Shown here: piece after piece, positions 38,578 through 47,598 of the stretch
Position numbering within the stretch: position 1 is the stretch's first letter
How the letters are laid out: each line of letters begins with the position of its first letter
Origin: Massilia sp. erpn
GTDB lineage: Bacteria > Pseudomonadota > Gammaproteobacteria > Burkholderiales > Burkholderiaceae_D
NCBI RefSeq assembly: GCF_024400215.1
Contig: NZ_CP053748.1
Span: 1,240,001 to 1,304,000, forward strand
Reading direction: 5' to 3'
DNA: 64,000 nt
Made by a program: the position numbers and the translations under genes
The notes under the pieces: generated by a model
The model's database searches: none
What the model was told of the DNA's origin: nothing
Seen by the model: only the letters and a program-made list of their open reading frames with translations

Positions 38578-38612
38578 GGGCGGACTCTGAATAAAATCAA
38601 TCACTTAAAGCC

Positions 38613-38628
38613 TGGCATGCTTTATGCA
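38613..38628 (+). promoter_or_regulatory. Sigma54 promoter of the efflux/two-component operon
   Basis: TGGCAT-GCTTT-ATGCA fits the -24/-12 consensus TGGCAC-N5-TTGCW with two mismatches and with the invariant GG and GC at the exact spacing. Transcription would begin around 38640, giving a leader of about 25 bases before ATG 38665. The operon it drives encodes its own NtrC-family activator, the protein class that sigma54 promoters require. Confidence 0.7.
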
Positions 38629-38664
38629 TAAGCAAGTATCATCTTTTTACAACACCTTGCTGCC

Positions 38665-39933
38665 ATGATCCGCGACACCTCCCGACAAGATACCGTCATC
38701 GCCGCCCCCAGCGGCCAGAAAACACGCCGCCGCGCCCTGCTGCTGGGCGGCGCCGTCCTGCTGCTGCTGGCCAGCGCCGGCCTGCTCAAGGCCTGGCGCG
38801 GCAGCGAGCACTCGGTCAACGCTTCCCGCCTGCGCGTCGCCGAAGTAGGACGCGGCACCCTGGTGCGCGACGCCGCCGTCAACGGCCGCATCGTGGCCGC
38901 CGTCAGCCCCACCCTGTTTTCCACCGCGCCGGCCACCGTCACGCTGAAAGTGCATGCGGGCGACACTGTGAAAAAAGGCGATGTGCTGGCCATGCTGGAG
39001 TCGCCCGACCTGAGCGACGCGCTGAAGAAAGAACAGGCCAGCTACCAGGAACTGGTGGCCGAAGTGGAACGCCAGCAGATCCTGGCGCGCAAGCAGAAGC
39101 TGCTGGCCCAGCGCGAGGCCGACACCGCCGAGATCGACCGCGTCTCGGCCAACCGCACGCTGGAACGCTATAACAGCGTGTCGAACGAGGGCGTGGTGGC
39201 CAAGATCGATTACCAGAAGGCCAAGGACGCCGTGGTGGCGGCCGAGATCCGCGCCAGGCACACGGCGCAGGCGGCCGAGCTGGAAAAGGACAATGTCACG
39301 CTCGAACTGAAAACCAAGAGCGCCCAGCTGGAACGCCAGAAGCTGGCGCTGGCGAACGCCCAGCGCCGGGTCGACGAGCTGACCGTGCGCGCGCCGGTCG
39401 ATGGCTTCATCGGCACGCTGTCGGTGCCCAACCGCAGCGTGGTGCAGGCCAATGCGGCCCTGATGACCCTGGTCGACCTGTCGCAGCTGGAAGTCGAGCT
39501 GGAAGTGCCGGAAACCTATGTCAACGATCTGGGCCTGGGCATGGGCGCCGAAGTCAGCGTGGCCGGCGTGACGGCCAGCGGCAAGCTCTCGGCCCTGTCG
39601 CCGGAAGTAGTGAAGAACCAGGTGCTGGCGCGGGTGCGCTTCAACGGCAAGCAGCCGGACGGCCTGCGCCAGAACCAGCGCGTCTCGGCCCGCCTGCTGA
39701 TCGACGAGAAGCCGAATGTGCTGATGCTGCAGCGTGGCCCCTTCGTGGAGTCGGAAGGTGGACGCTTTGCCTACCTGGTGCGCGATGGCGTGGCCGTGCG
39801 CACGCCGATCAAGATGGGCGCCACCAGCATCTCCGCCGTGGAAATCCTGGGCGGCCTGAAACAGGGCGACAAGGTCGTCATCTCCGGCACCGAAACCTTC
39901 GGGAACGCGGCCCGCGTCTCGATCAACCAATGA
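38665..39933 (+). CDS. HlyD/MacA-type membrane fusion protein
   Basis: Periplasmic adaptor of an ABC efflux system. The 422-residue protein has an N-terminal membrane helix (about 24-43, ALLLGGAVLLLLASAGLL), a lipoyl half TVTLKVHAGDTVKKGDVLAM, a long coiled coil (about 115-235), a second lipoyl half RAPVDGFIGTLSV and barrel domains to KQGDKVVISGTETF. It is the first gene after the sigma54 promoter; the ATPase frame overlaps or lies 29 bases downstream. No outer membrane channel gene is in the operon. Confidence 0.9.
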   Translation: MIRDTSRQDTVIAAPSGQKTRRRALLLGGAVLLLLASAGLLKAWRGSEHSVNASRLRVAEVGRGTLVRDAAVNGRIVAAVSPTLFSTAPATVTLKVHAGDTVKKGDVLAMLESPDLSDALKKEQASYQELVAEVERQQILARKQKLLAQREADTAEIDRVSANRTLERYNSVSNEGVVAKIDYQKAKDAVVAAEIRARHTAQAAELEKDNVTLELKTKSAQLERQKLALANAQRRVDELTVRAPVDGFIGTLSVPNRSVVQANAALMTLVDLSQLEVELEVPETYVNDLGLGMGAEVSVAGVTASGKLSALSPEVVKNQVLARVRFNGKQPDGLRQNQRVSARLLIDEKPNVLMLQRGPFVESEGGRFAYLVRDGVAVRTPIKMGATSISAVEILGGLKQGDKVVISGTETFGNAARVSINQ

Positions 39934-39962
39934 ACATTGAAAAAGCACTGAAAGGAAACGCC

Positions 39963-40655
39963 ATGCTGCGCATGCAAAACCTGAGCAAAGTCTATCGCAC
40001 CCATATGATCGAGACCCACGCCCTGCGCGGCTTCGAGATCGAAGTCAAGCAAGGGGAATTCGTCACCGTGACCGGGCCTTCCGGTTCCGGCAAGACCAGC
40101 TTCCTGAATATCGCCGGCCTGCTGGAAGTGTTCAACGAGGGCGAATACATCCTCGACGGCGTCAACGTCAAAGGACTGGACGACAATGCCCGCTCGCGCC
40201 TGCGCAACGAGAAGCTGGGCTTCATCTTCCAAGGCTTTAACCTGATCCCCGACCTGTCGCTGTACGACAATGTGGACGTGCCGCTGCGCTACCGCGGCTT
40301 CAACGCGGCCGAGCGCAAGCTGCGCATCGAGGATGCCCTGTCCAAGGTCGGCCTGGCTTCGCGCATGAGGCATTATCCGGCCGAGCTGTCGGGTGGCCAG
40401 CAGCAGCGCGTGGCGATCGCGCGCGCGCTGGCCGGCGCGCCCAAGCTGCTGCTGGCCGACGAACCGACCGGCAACCTGGATACGCAGATGGCGCGCGGCG
40501 TGATGGAGCTGCTGGAAGAGATCAATGCCGAAGGCACCACCATCCTGATGGTGACCCACGATCCGGAACTGGCCACGCGCTCGCAGCGCAATGTGCACAT
40601 CATCGACGGCCAGGTGTCGGATCTGGTGCGCAAATCGGCCTCGCTGGTGGCTTGA
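39963..40655 (+). CDS. ABC transporter ATP-binding protein
   Basis: MacB/LolD-class ATPase of 230 residues. ATG 39963 is preferred (AAAGGA at seven bases) over ATG 39930, which overlaps the stop of the upstream gene. It has Walker A GPSGSGKTS (about 36-44), Q-loop FIFQGFNL, signature LSGGQQQRVA, Walker B LLLADEPTGNLD and VTHDPE. It would energise the two permeases that follow. Confidence 0.95.
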   Translation: MLRMQNLSKVYRTHMIETHALRGFEIEVKQGEFVTVTGPSGSGKTSFLNIAGLLEVFNEGEYILDGVNVKGLDDNARSRLRNEKLGFIFQGFNLIPDLSLYDNVDVPLRYRGFNAAERKLRIEDALSKVGLASRMRHYPAELSGGQQQRVAIARALAGAPKLLLADEPTGNLDTQMARGVMELLEEINAEGTTILMVTHDPELATRSQRNVHIIDGQVSDLVRKSASLVA

Positions 40656-40665
40656 GGGGATCGGC

Positions 40666-41979
40666 ATGCTGCAATACTACTTCCTGCTTGGCGTGCGCAA
40701 TCTGCGCCGCAATCCGGCCCTGACGGCCCTGATGGTGCTGATCCTCGCGGTCGGCGTGGCGGCCAGCATTTCCACGCTGACCATCCTGCACGTCATGTCC
40801 GGCAATCCGATTCCGCACAAGAGCGAGCGCCTGCTGGTGCCGATGGTCGACAACGGCCCCGCCGAAGGCTATGCCCCCGGCGATGAGCGCCATGACGACC
40901 AGCTCAGCTACCGCGACGCCGCCAACTTCCTGGCCAGCAAAGTCGGCGACCGCCGCACCGCCATCTATGGCGTGGCCGGTGCCGTCGAGCCGGTGCGCAA
41001 GGACATGAGCGTGTTCAATGCCGGCGGCCTGGCGCTCAGCCACGACTTCTTCGTCATGTTCGAAGTGCCCTTCCTGCATGGCCAGCCCTGGAGCGCGAAG
41101 GATGACGCGGCCGGCGCCGACGTCGTGGTCCTGAGCCGCAAGCTGGCCGAGAAACTGTACGGCGACAGCAATCCCGTGGGTCAGCGCCTGGTGATGATGG
41201 GCTTCCCCTACCAGGTGGTGGGCGTGGCCGATACCTGGAATCCGGTGCCGCGCTATCACCGCGTCATCGGCGGCAGCGGCGCCTTCGGCGACGCCGACGA
41301 ATATTTCATCCCCTTCAGCAGCGCGATCCGGCATGAGGCCTCGAACAACGGCAGCATGAACTGCAGCAAGCAGCGCGAGCCCGGCTTCCAGGCCCTGCTC
41401 GACTCCGAGTGCACCTGGATCCAGTTCTGGTTCGAGATGCACGAGGCCAGCGACCGCGCCGATCTGCAGAACTATCTGGACGCCTACGCCGCCGAGCAGC
41501 GCAAGCTGGGCCGCCTGAAACGCGCCGCGCCGAACATGATCTACAACGTGATGGAATGGCTGGAGCAGCAGAAAGTGGTGGGCAACGATAACCGCGTGTC
41601 GGCCTGGCTGGCCTTCGGCTTCCTGCTGCTGTGCCTGGTCAACACCATCGGCCTGCTGCTGGCCAAGTTCTCGGTGCGCGCCGCCGAAGTGGGCATCCGC
41701 CGCGCCCTGGGCGCCTCGCGCCGCGAAGTCTTCAACCAGTTCCTGATCGAGAGCGCCGTGGTCGGTCTGGCCGGCGGCGTGCTCGGCCTGCTGTTCTCGC
41801 TCGGCGCCCTGGCCTTGATCGGCCAGACCTCGGACCGGTTGCAGGTGGTCGCCCATATGGACTGGCCGATGCTGTTCATCACCTTCGCCATGGCCGTCGG
41901 CGCCGCCATCCTGGCCGGCCTGCTGCCGACCTGGCGCGCCTGCCAGATCACGCCCGCCATGCAGCTCAAATCTCAATGA
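40666..41979 (+). CDS. MacB-type ABC permease (first of pair)
   Basis: A 437-residue permease starting MLQYYFLLGVRNLRRNPALT; upstream in-frame codons are rejected because they lie inside the ATPase gene. One N-terminal membrane helix (about 19-40) precedes a large periplasmic MacB_PCD domain, then three helices beginning near VSAWLAFGFLLLCLVNTIGL with the FtsX signature RAAEVGIRRALGASRREVF. It lies seven bases before the second permease, so the transporter is probably a heterodimer. Confidence 0.93.
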   Translation: MLQYYFLLGVRNLRRNPALTALMVLILAVGVAASISTLTILHVMSGNPIPHKSERLLVPMVDNGPAEGYAPGDERHDDQLSYRDAANFLASKVGDRRTAIYGVAGAVEPVRKDMSVFNAGGLALSHDFFVMFEVPFLHGQPWSAKDDAAGADVVVLSRKLAEKLYGDSNPVGQRLVMMGFPYQVVGVADTWNPVPRYHRVIGGSGAFGDADEYFIPFSSAIRHEASNNGSMNCSKQREPGFQALLDSECTWIQFWFEMHEASDRADLQNYLDAYAAEQRKLGRLKRAAPNMIYNVMEWLEQQKVVGNDNRVSAWLAFGFLLLCLVNTIGLLLAKFSVRAAEVGIRRALGASRREVFNQFLIESAVVGLAGGVLGLLFSLGALALIGQTSDRLQVVAHMDWPMLFITFAMAVGAAILAGLLPTWRACQITPAMQLKSQ

Positions 41980-41986
41980 GGTCGAA

Positions 41987-43222
41987 ATGGAAATCCGTCC
42001 TATCTTCTCCGCGCTGATGCGCAACAAGACCGGCCCGCTGCTGGTGGCGATCCAGGTCGCCCTGAGCCTGGCCATCCTGGCCAATGCCCTGCACATCGTC
42101 AATGTGCGCCAAGCCGTGTCGGCGCGGCCGAGCGGCATCGCAGCCGAAAGCGATGTCCTGAATCTCTTCGCGTACAGCCTGAAAGCCGGCGGCCATGAAG
42201 AGCAGCTGGCCTTGCAGCAGGCGCAGACCGCCGCGCTGCGCGCCGTGCCCGGCGTGGTGTCGGTGGCACGCATCAACCAGTACCCGATGTCGCAGTCCGG
42301 CAATTACAGCAGCATCACGACCAGCCGCAGCCAGCTCAAGAAAGTCGCCGTCACCAGCCTGTATATGTCCGGCGATTCGCTGATCAAAACCTGGGGCTTG
42401 AAGCTGGTGGAGGGCCGCGACTTCACGCCGGCCGATGTCTGGAACGTCGACGAAACGGCCAGCAAGGACTATCCGGACATCATTATCATCACGCGCGCCC
42501 TGGGCCGGAAGCTGTGGCCGGACGCCAGCAGCTATGCCGGCAAGGTGTTCTATTTCGGCAAAGGCGAAACCGCGCGCGCGGTCACCGTGATCGGCGTGGT
42601 GGACAGCCTGCAAACGCCCAATGCGCAGGTCGGCCCCGAGGGGGAATTCTCCAGCATTACGCCGGTGCGCAATACCGGCTGGGCCACGTCGCGCTACACC
42701 GTCCGCGCCGAGCCGGGCCAGATCGAGCGCGTGACCAAGGATGCGGAAGAGGCCTTGCGCAAGCTGGAAAACCAGCAGGTCGTCATCGAAAGCACGACGA
42801 TGGACGAGCATCGCGCCGACCGCTACCGCGCCGACCGGGCGCTGGCCTGGATGCTGATCGCCGTCAGCGTGCTGCTGCTGCTGGTCACAGCCAGCGGCGT
42901 GGTAGGCATGGCCAGCCTGTGGGTGACGCAGCGGCGCAAGCAGATCGGCGTGCGGCGCGCCCTGGGCGCGCGCCGCATCGACATCCTGCGCTACTTCGTC
43001 ACCGAGAACGTGATGATCACCAGCGCCGGCATTGCCAGCGGCCTGCTGGGCGCACTGGCGCTCAACCATCTGCTGGTCAGCAAGTTCGAGATGGAACGCC
43101 TGCCGGTCGCCTACCTGCTGGCCGGGGCCGGCCTATTCTGGCTGCTGGGCATCGCCGCGGTGTATGGGCCGGCGTGGCGCGCGGCCTCGATTTCGCCGGC
43201 GCTGGCCACCCGCAGCGCTTAA
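41987..43222 (+). CDS. MacB-type ABC permease (second of pair)
   Basis: A 411-residue FtsX/MacB-like permease with the same architecture as its upstream partner: N-terminal helix (about 17-36), a periplasmic domain, and a C-terminal three-helix bundle after RALAWMLIAVSVLLLLVTAS with the signature RRKQIGVRRALGARRIDIL. It is read after GAGGT just past the first permease. The two differ clearly in sequence, so this is a heterodimeric rather than homodimeric exporter. Confidence 0.93.
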   Translation: MEIRPIFSALMRNKTGPLLVAIQVALSLAILANALHIVNVRQAVSARPSGIAAESDVLNLFAYSLKAGGHEEQLALQQAQTAALRAVPGVVSVARINQYPMSQSGNYSSITTSRSQLKKVAVTSLYMSGDSLIKTWGLKLVEGRDFTPADVWNVDETASKDYPDIIIITRALGRKLWPDASSYAGKVFYFGKGETARAVTVIGVVDSLQTPNAQVGPEGEFSSITPVRNTGWATSRYTVRAEPGQIERVTKDAEEALRKLENQQVVIESTTMDEHRADRYRADRALAWMLIAVSVLLLLVTASGVVGMASLWVTQRRKQIGVRRALGARRIDILRYFVTENVMITSAGIASGLLGALALNHLLVSKFEMERLPVAYLLAGAGLFWLLGIAAVYGPAWRAASISPALATRSA

Positions 43223-43253
43223 TAAAACACCAAGGAAATGCTATGCTGACGCC

Positions 43254-44624
43254 ATGCCTACCGTACTGATTATTGACGACAATGCCGCCGTCGGCGTGGC
43301 GCTCGAAGTGCTGTTTTCGCTGCATGACATCGCGGCGCTGCACGCGGCCTCGCCGGCCGAAGGCCTGGCCATGCTGGAGCAGCGCGGCGCCAGCATCGAC
43401 CTGGTGCTGCAGGATATGAACTTCACGGCCGACACCACCTCGGGCGAGGAAGGCGTGGCCCTGTTCCGCGCCATTCGCCGCCTGCATCCGGACCTGCCGG
43501 TGATTTTGCTCACCGCCTGGACCCATCTGGATGCGGCGGTAGACCTGATCAAGGCCGGCGCCGCCGACTACCTGGCCAAGCCCTGGAACGACCAGCGCCT
43601 GATCGCCACGGTGCAGAACCTGCTCGAACTGGGCCAGGCCAACCGCGCCTTGCAGCAGCTGCGCCAGGGCGAATTGCGCCAGCGCCGCGAGCTCGATCGC
43701 TATGATCTGCGCGGCATGGTGTTCCAGGATGCGGCCACCGAGCGCGCGGTCAGCCTGGCCTGCCAGGTGGCGCGCGCCGACGTGCCGGTGCTGATCGCCG
43801 GGCCGAACGGCGCGGGCAAGGAGCGCATCGCGGAAATCATCCAGGCCAATTCGGCGGTGCGCGACGGTCCCTTCGTGGTGCTCAATTGCGGCGCCCTGCC
43901 GTCCGAGCTGATCGAGGCGGAACTGTTCGGCGCCGAAGCCGGCGCCTATACCGGCGCCTCCAAGGCGCGCGAGGGCAAGTTCGAGGCGGCCGATGGCGGC
44001 ACCCTCTTTCTCGATGAAATCGGCAATCTGCCGCTGGCCGGGCAGATGAAGCTGCTGCGCGTGCTGGAGACGGGACGCTTCGAGCGCCTTGGCTCCAACC
44101 GCGAGCGCCAGGTCAAGGTGCGCGTGATCAGCGCCACCAACGCCGACCTGCACGCGATGATACGCCAGGGCAGCTTCCGCGAAGACTTGTTCTACCGCCT
44201 GAACCTGATTGAACTGCGGCTGCCGCCGCTGGCCGAGCGTCCCGCGGATATCCTGCCGCTGGCGCGCCATTTCCTCGGCGCCGACAAGCGCCTGCAGCCG
44301 GCTGCCGAAGCGGCCCTGCTGGCGCATGGCTGGCCGGGCAATGTGCGCGAACTGAAAAATGTGATGGCGCGCGCCAGCCTGCTGGCCTGCGGCGACAGCA
44401 TCAAGGCCGCCGATCTGGGCCTGCCTGCCGCCACGGCAAGCCAGGCAGCCAGCATCATGGGCAGCGCCAGCACCGCCGCCAGCGAGGCGGAGCCAAGCCG
44501 CGAAGACATCGTGGCCGCCCTGGGCCGCGCCGGCGGCGTGGTGGCGCAGGCCGCCGCCGAATTGGGGCTGTCGCGCCAGGCGCTCTACCGCCGCCTCGAA
44601 CGCCTGGGCATCGCCCGCAGCTGA
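43254..44624 (+). CDS. NtrC-family sigma54-dependent response regulator
   Basis: An enhancer-binding transcription activator of 456 residues. The receiver has Asp8/Asp9 and phospho-acceptor Asp54 (VLQDMNF); the AAA+ domain follows with a variant Walker A GPNGAGKER, the sigma54-contact loop GAYTGA in place of GAFTGA, Walker B GGTLFLDEIGN and the arginine-finger region; the end is a Fis-type helix-turn-helix (AAAELGLSRQALYRRLERLG). No Shine-Dalgarno is seen before ATG 43254, but the receiver begins there. It is followed by its kinase with a one-base overlap, and the operon has a sigma54 promoter with palindromic sites. Confidence 0.93.
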   Translation: MPTVLIIDDNAAVGVALEVLFSLHDIAALHAASPAEGLAMLEQRGASIDLVLQDMNFTADTTSGEEGVALFRAIRRLHPDLPVILLTAWTHLDAAVDLIKAGAADYLAKPWNDQRLIATVQNLLELGQANRALQQLRQGELRQRRELDRYDLRGMVFQDAATERAVSLACQVARADVPVLIAGPNGAGKERIAEIIQANSAVRDGPFVVLNCGALPSELIEAELFGAEAGAYTGASKAREGKFEAADGGTLFLDEIGNLPLAGQMKLLRVLETGRFERLGSNRERQVKVRVISATNADLHAMIRQGSFREDLFYRLNLIELRLPPLAERPADILPLARHFLGADKRLQPAAEAALLAHGWPGNVRELKNVMARASLLACGDSIKAADLGLPAATASQAASIMGSASTAASEAEPSREDIVAALGRAGGVVAQAAAELGLSRQALYRRLERLGIARS

Positions 44625-46012
44625 TGGCAACGCCGCGCAACGCCAAGAAGCCTGCAGCGCAGCCGGAAACGCAGAGCGCGCCGCCGCCGCAACGCGGCCT
44701 GCGCCTGTCGCTGCTGACGCGCTGGACGGCGCTGATCGCCACCCTGGTGACGGTGGGCATCCTGATTGCGCTCGGCCTCATGCAGCTGCTACCCAACAAT
44801 CCCGGCATGGTGCTGGCCCTCAGCCTGCTGTGCGTGCTGCCGCTATCCATCATCACCATCCGCGCCCAGCTGCAACACATGCTCTCGCTGTTCCGCGCCC
44901 TGACCGGCACCGTCACGGCCTACCGCGACGGCGATTTTTCCTTCAGCCTGCACTGGTCGCAGAACGATGAGCTGAGCGACCTGGTGGCGGCCCACAACGC
45001 CCTGGGCGACGTGCTGCGCGAGCAGCGCCTGGCCCTGGTGCAGCGCGAGCTGCTGCTCGACACCATGGTACAGAACACGCCGGTCGCCATGCTGCTGCTG
45101 CGCGACGCGCAGCTGGTGGTGTTCGCCAATATCGCGGCGCGCCAGTTGCTGAACGAGGGCAAGCGGCTGGAAGGCCACCGCCTGGCCGAGATCCTGGCGC
45201 GCAGCGCGCCCGCCCTGGGCGATGCGCTGGCGCGCGGCGGCGACGGCCTGTTTACCAGCGGCGAGGGCGAGGAGGAGGAAGTGTTCCACCTGGCGCGGCG
45301 CGGTTTCAGCCTGAATGGGCGCAAGCACGAGCTGCTGCTGGTGCGCCAGCTCACGTCCGAGCTGCGGCGCCAGGAAGTGCAGACGTGGAAAAAGGTGATC
45401 CGCGTGATCAGCCATGAGCTGAACAATTCGCTGGCGCCCTTGACGTCGCTGGCCAATTCCGGGGCCGAGCTGGTACGGCGCGGCCAGACCGAGCGCCTGC
45501 CGCAAATCCTCGGCACCATCGAGGAACGCACGCGCCACCTGGAAAGCTTCATCCTCGGCTATGCGCGCTTTGCCAAGCTGCCGGCGCCGCGCCTGGAGGC
45601 GCAGGATTGGGGCCACTTCATGGCGCGGCTGGGCCAGCAACTGCCATTCCGGCTGCAGGGTGAATTACCCGCCGAGGCTTACTGCTTCGACGCGGCCCAG
45701 CTGGAACAGGCGTTGCTCAATCTGCTCAAGAACGCCCATGAATCGGGTTCCGCGCCCGGCGCCGTCGCGCTCGAACTGCGCCGCGTGCAAGGCTTGATCC
45801 GCATCGAGGTGCTGGACCGGGGTCCGGGCATGAGCGAGGCGGTGCTGACGAATGCCCTGGTGCCCTTCTATTCGACCAAGCGCAGCGGCACGGGCCTCGG
45901 CCTGGCGCTGGCGCGCGAGATCGCCGAAGCCCACGGCGGCCGCATCGCGCTGGCCAACCGCGAGGGTGGCGGCTTGTGCGTCACCCTGATTTTGCCGCTG
46001 CCGCCAGCTTAA
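44624..46012 (+). CDS. NtrY-like sensor histidine kinase
   Basis: Partner kinase of the preceding regulator (TGATG overlap). The 462-residue protein has two membrane helices (about 31-75), a short linker in place of a clear periplasmic domain, a PAS-like region with NTPVAMLLLRDAQLVVFANI (about 150), phospho-accepting His264 in ISHELNNSLAP and a HATPase domain with NLLKNAHESGS and GTGLGLALA. The lack of a large periplasmic sensor suggests it senses the membrane or the transporter itself, as in other ABC-efflux-linked systems. Confidence 0.92.
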   Translation: MATPRNAKKPAAQPETQSAPPPQRGLRLSLLTRWTALIATLVTVGILIALGLMQLLPNNPGMVLALSLLCVLPLSIITIRAQLQHMLSLFRALTGTVTAYRDGDFSFSLHWSQNDELSDLVAAHNALGDVLREQRLALVQRELLLDTMVQNTPVAMLLLRDAQLVVFANIAARQLLNEGKRLEGHRLAEILARSAPALGDALARGGDGLFTSGEGEEEEVFHLARRGFSLNGRKHELLLVRQLTSELRRQEVQTWKKVIRVISHELNNSLAPLTSLANSGAELVRRGQTERLPQILGTIEERTRHLESFILGYARFAKLPAPRLEAQDWGHFMARLGQQLPFRLQGELPAEAYCFDAAQLEQALLNLLKNAHESGSAPGAVALELRRVQGLIRIEVLDRGPGMSEAVLTNALVPFYSTKRSGTGLGLALAREIAEAHGGRIALANREGGGLCVTLILPLPPA

Positions 46013-46062
46013 TTTGCCACCAGGAAATAACTTTCTCCTTGGAATCAATAGTCAATAAAATA

Positions 46063-46091
46063 TTGACAATATTACGTTGATAGCGTACCTT
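46063..46091 (+). promoter_or_regulatory. Candidate sigma70 promoter of the FxDxF PEP-CTERM gene
   Basis: A perfect TTGACA (46063-46068) is followed after 17 bases by TACCTT (46086-46091), which is a weak -10 match. It lies 53 bases upstream of the ATG. No sigma54 motif was found here, unlike the other two PEP-CTERM genes. Confidence 0.45.
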
Positions 46092-46143
46092 TGCGCCTCG
46101 AAAGTAGTATTGCAACAATAAATCATTTCTGTTAGGAAATTTC

Positions 46144-46629
46144 ATGAACTTCAAAGCAATTGCAGTAGCAGCCGCCATGCTGGCTTCCGCCGGCGCCCAC
46201 GCCGAGAACTACGTTGTCGATCTGACCGGCGGCCCAACCAACTGGACCGGCGGCTTCACCGCCACCCACGCCGCTGGCACCTTCTCCGACACCTTCACCT
46301 TCACCAATTTCAGCGGTAAAGGTCTGGCTGCCGGTTTCGCCGCCAACTACGCCTACAAAGGCCACGACATCAACTTCACCAGCGCCACCCTGAACGGCAT
46401 TACCCTGGATCTGACCAACACCGGCAAAGAATCCGCCGTGCGTTTCGAAGACCTGGCCGTGAATGGTCCGCTGACCCTGATCGTGTCCGGCGTATCGATC
46501 GGTAGCGCCAGCTACTCCGGCACCCTGGACCTGGTCGCTGCACCAGTACCAGAGCCAACCACCTACGGCATGATGCTGGGTGGCATGGGCCTGCTGGCCT
46601 TCGTGGCACGCCGCCGCAAACAAGGCTGA
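46144..46629 (+). CDS. FxDxF-type PEP-CTERM surface protein
   Basis: A 161-residue exported protein of the exosortase-sorted class. It has a signal peptide (ending about AHAEN, 22), the FSDTFTF motif (about 48-54) that defines FxDxF PEP-CTERM proteins, a beta-rich body, and the C-terminal sorting signal with VPEPTTYGMMLGGMGLLAFV followed by ARRRK. Exosortase would cleave at the PEP motif and transfer the protein to the surface or matrix. No exosortase is in the window. The gene is monocistronic, between a possible sigma70 promoter and a terminator. Confidence 0.92.
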   Translation: MNFKAIAVAAAMLASAGAHAENYVVDLTGGPTNWTGGFTATHAAGTFSDTFTFTNFSGKGLAAGFAANYAYKGHDINFTSATLNGITLDLTNTGKESAVRFEDLAVNGPLTLIVSGVSIGSASYSGTLDLVAAPVPEPTTYGMMLGGMGLLAFVARRRKQG

Positions 46630-46670
46630 TCCAGCCTGCTTAAACGGGGCGCTGCGGCGCCCCGCCAAAA

Positions 46671-46695
46671 AGGGACGCTGCGGCGTCCCTTTTTT
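46671..46695 (+). terminator. Rho-independent terminator after the FxDxF gene
   Basis: AGGGACGC-TGCG-GCGTCCCT (46671-46690) is followed by a run of T to 46695. A second similar hairpin GGGGCGC-TGCG-GCGCCCC (46646-46663) lies immediately before it without its own T-run. Together they make a strong tandem stop. Confidence 0.88.
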
Positions 46696-46728
46696 CATCC
46701 CCCGGGTTGAGCTGGTAAACTGCGGGCC

Positions 46729-47487
46729 ATGCAAAAACTCCGCTTCGACCAGCCCGGCCATCCTCCCGCCACCATCACCGAATTCGAGGGCGTGCGCTCG
46801 CTCCACCTGGGCACCTCCTGGGTGCAGGGCGCGATGCGCCTGGCGCGGCCCGACGCCATCGAACTCGAATATGTGCAGATGATGATGATGTGGATGCTGT
46901 TCCTGCCCCAGCCACGCCATATCGTGCAGCTGGGCCTGGGCAGCTCGGCCCTGACCAAATTCTGCTACCACCGCTTCCCGCAGGCGCGCGTGACGGCCGT
47001 GGAACTCAATCCGAACGTGATCGCCATCTGCGGCGCCCTGTTCGGCCTGCCGCCCAATGACGGCCGCCTGAACGTGCTGGAAATGAATGCGCTGGATTTC
47101 GTCATGAATCCGGCCAACCACCATAGCGTCGACGTGCTGCAGGTCGACCTGTACGACGAGGAAGCGCGCGGTCCGGTGCTCGACACGCCCGAGTTCTACC
47201 AGGCCTGCTACGACTGCCTGAGCGAAGACGGCATCATGACCACCAATGTGTTCGGCGACTTCCCCAACTATGACAAGAACCTGCAGGCCATGGAGCAGGT
47301 GTTCGACGCCGTGGTGTGGCTGCCCGAGGTGCACGATGCGAATATCGTGGTGATCGCCTTCAAGCAATCGCCCTCGCTCGACTTCAGCGTGCTGTACGAG
47401 CGCGCCGGCGCCATCAAGAAGAGCATGAACCTGCCCGCCAAGTCCTGGGTCAACGGCCTGAAAGAGTGGATGCTGGACCAACAGTAA
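46729..47487 (+). CDS. Spermidine-synthase-like SAM-fold protein
   Basis: A 252-residue protein with the spermidine synthase / Rossmann methyltransferase fold: the nucleotide-binding loop HIVQLGLGSSALTKF (about 63-77), acidic strand end VTAVELNP (about 86-93) and VDVLQVDLYDEEARGP. The polyamine-binding aspartates are not clearly present, so it may be one of the many stand-alone relatives of unknown substrate. It is monocistronic between terminators at 46671-46695 and 47495-47525. Confidence 0.8.
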   Translation: MQKLRFDQPGHPPATITEFEGVRSLHLGTSWVQGAMRLARPDAIELEYVQMMMMWMLFLPQPRHIVQLGLGSSALTKFCYHRFPQARVTAVELNPNVIAICGALFGLPPNDGRLNVLEMNALDFVMNPANHHSVDVLQVDLYDEEARGPVLDTPEFYQACYDCLSEDGIMTTNVFGDFPNYDKNLQAMEQVFDAVVWLPEVHDANIVVIAFKQSPSLDFSVLYERAGAIKKSMNLPAKSWVNGLKEWMLDQQ

Positions 47488-47494
47488 CAAAAAT

Positions 47495-47525
47495 TTCCGC
47501 CTGTCCACGACCGGCGGGATTTTTT
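47495..47525 (+). terminator. Rho-independent terminator after the spermidine-synthase-like gene
   Basis: A short GC stem (TCCGCC/GGCGGA with an 11-base loop) is followed by six T. It lies eight bases past the stop codon. Confidence 0.75.
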
Positions 47526-47598
47526 AGCTCAGCAATGGTTTGTCGCGTAAACGCTGCAAACAGCAGACCGTTTTGACGAGGATCATGGCGATCCGCCG

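Noticed and set aside
42514..43269. Frame-shifted open frame across the second permease
   Set aside because: It overlaps a clear MacB-type permease and shows no family features.
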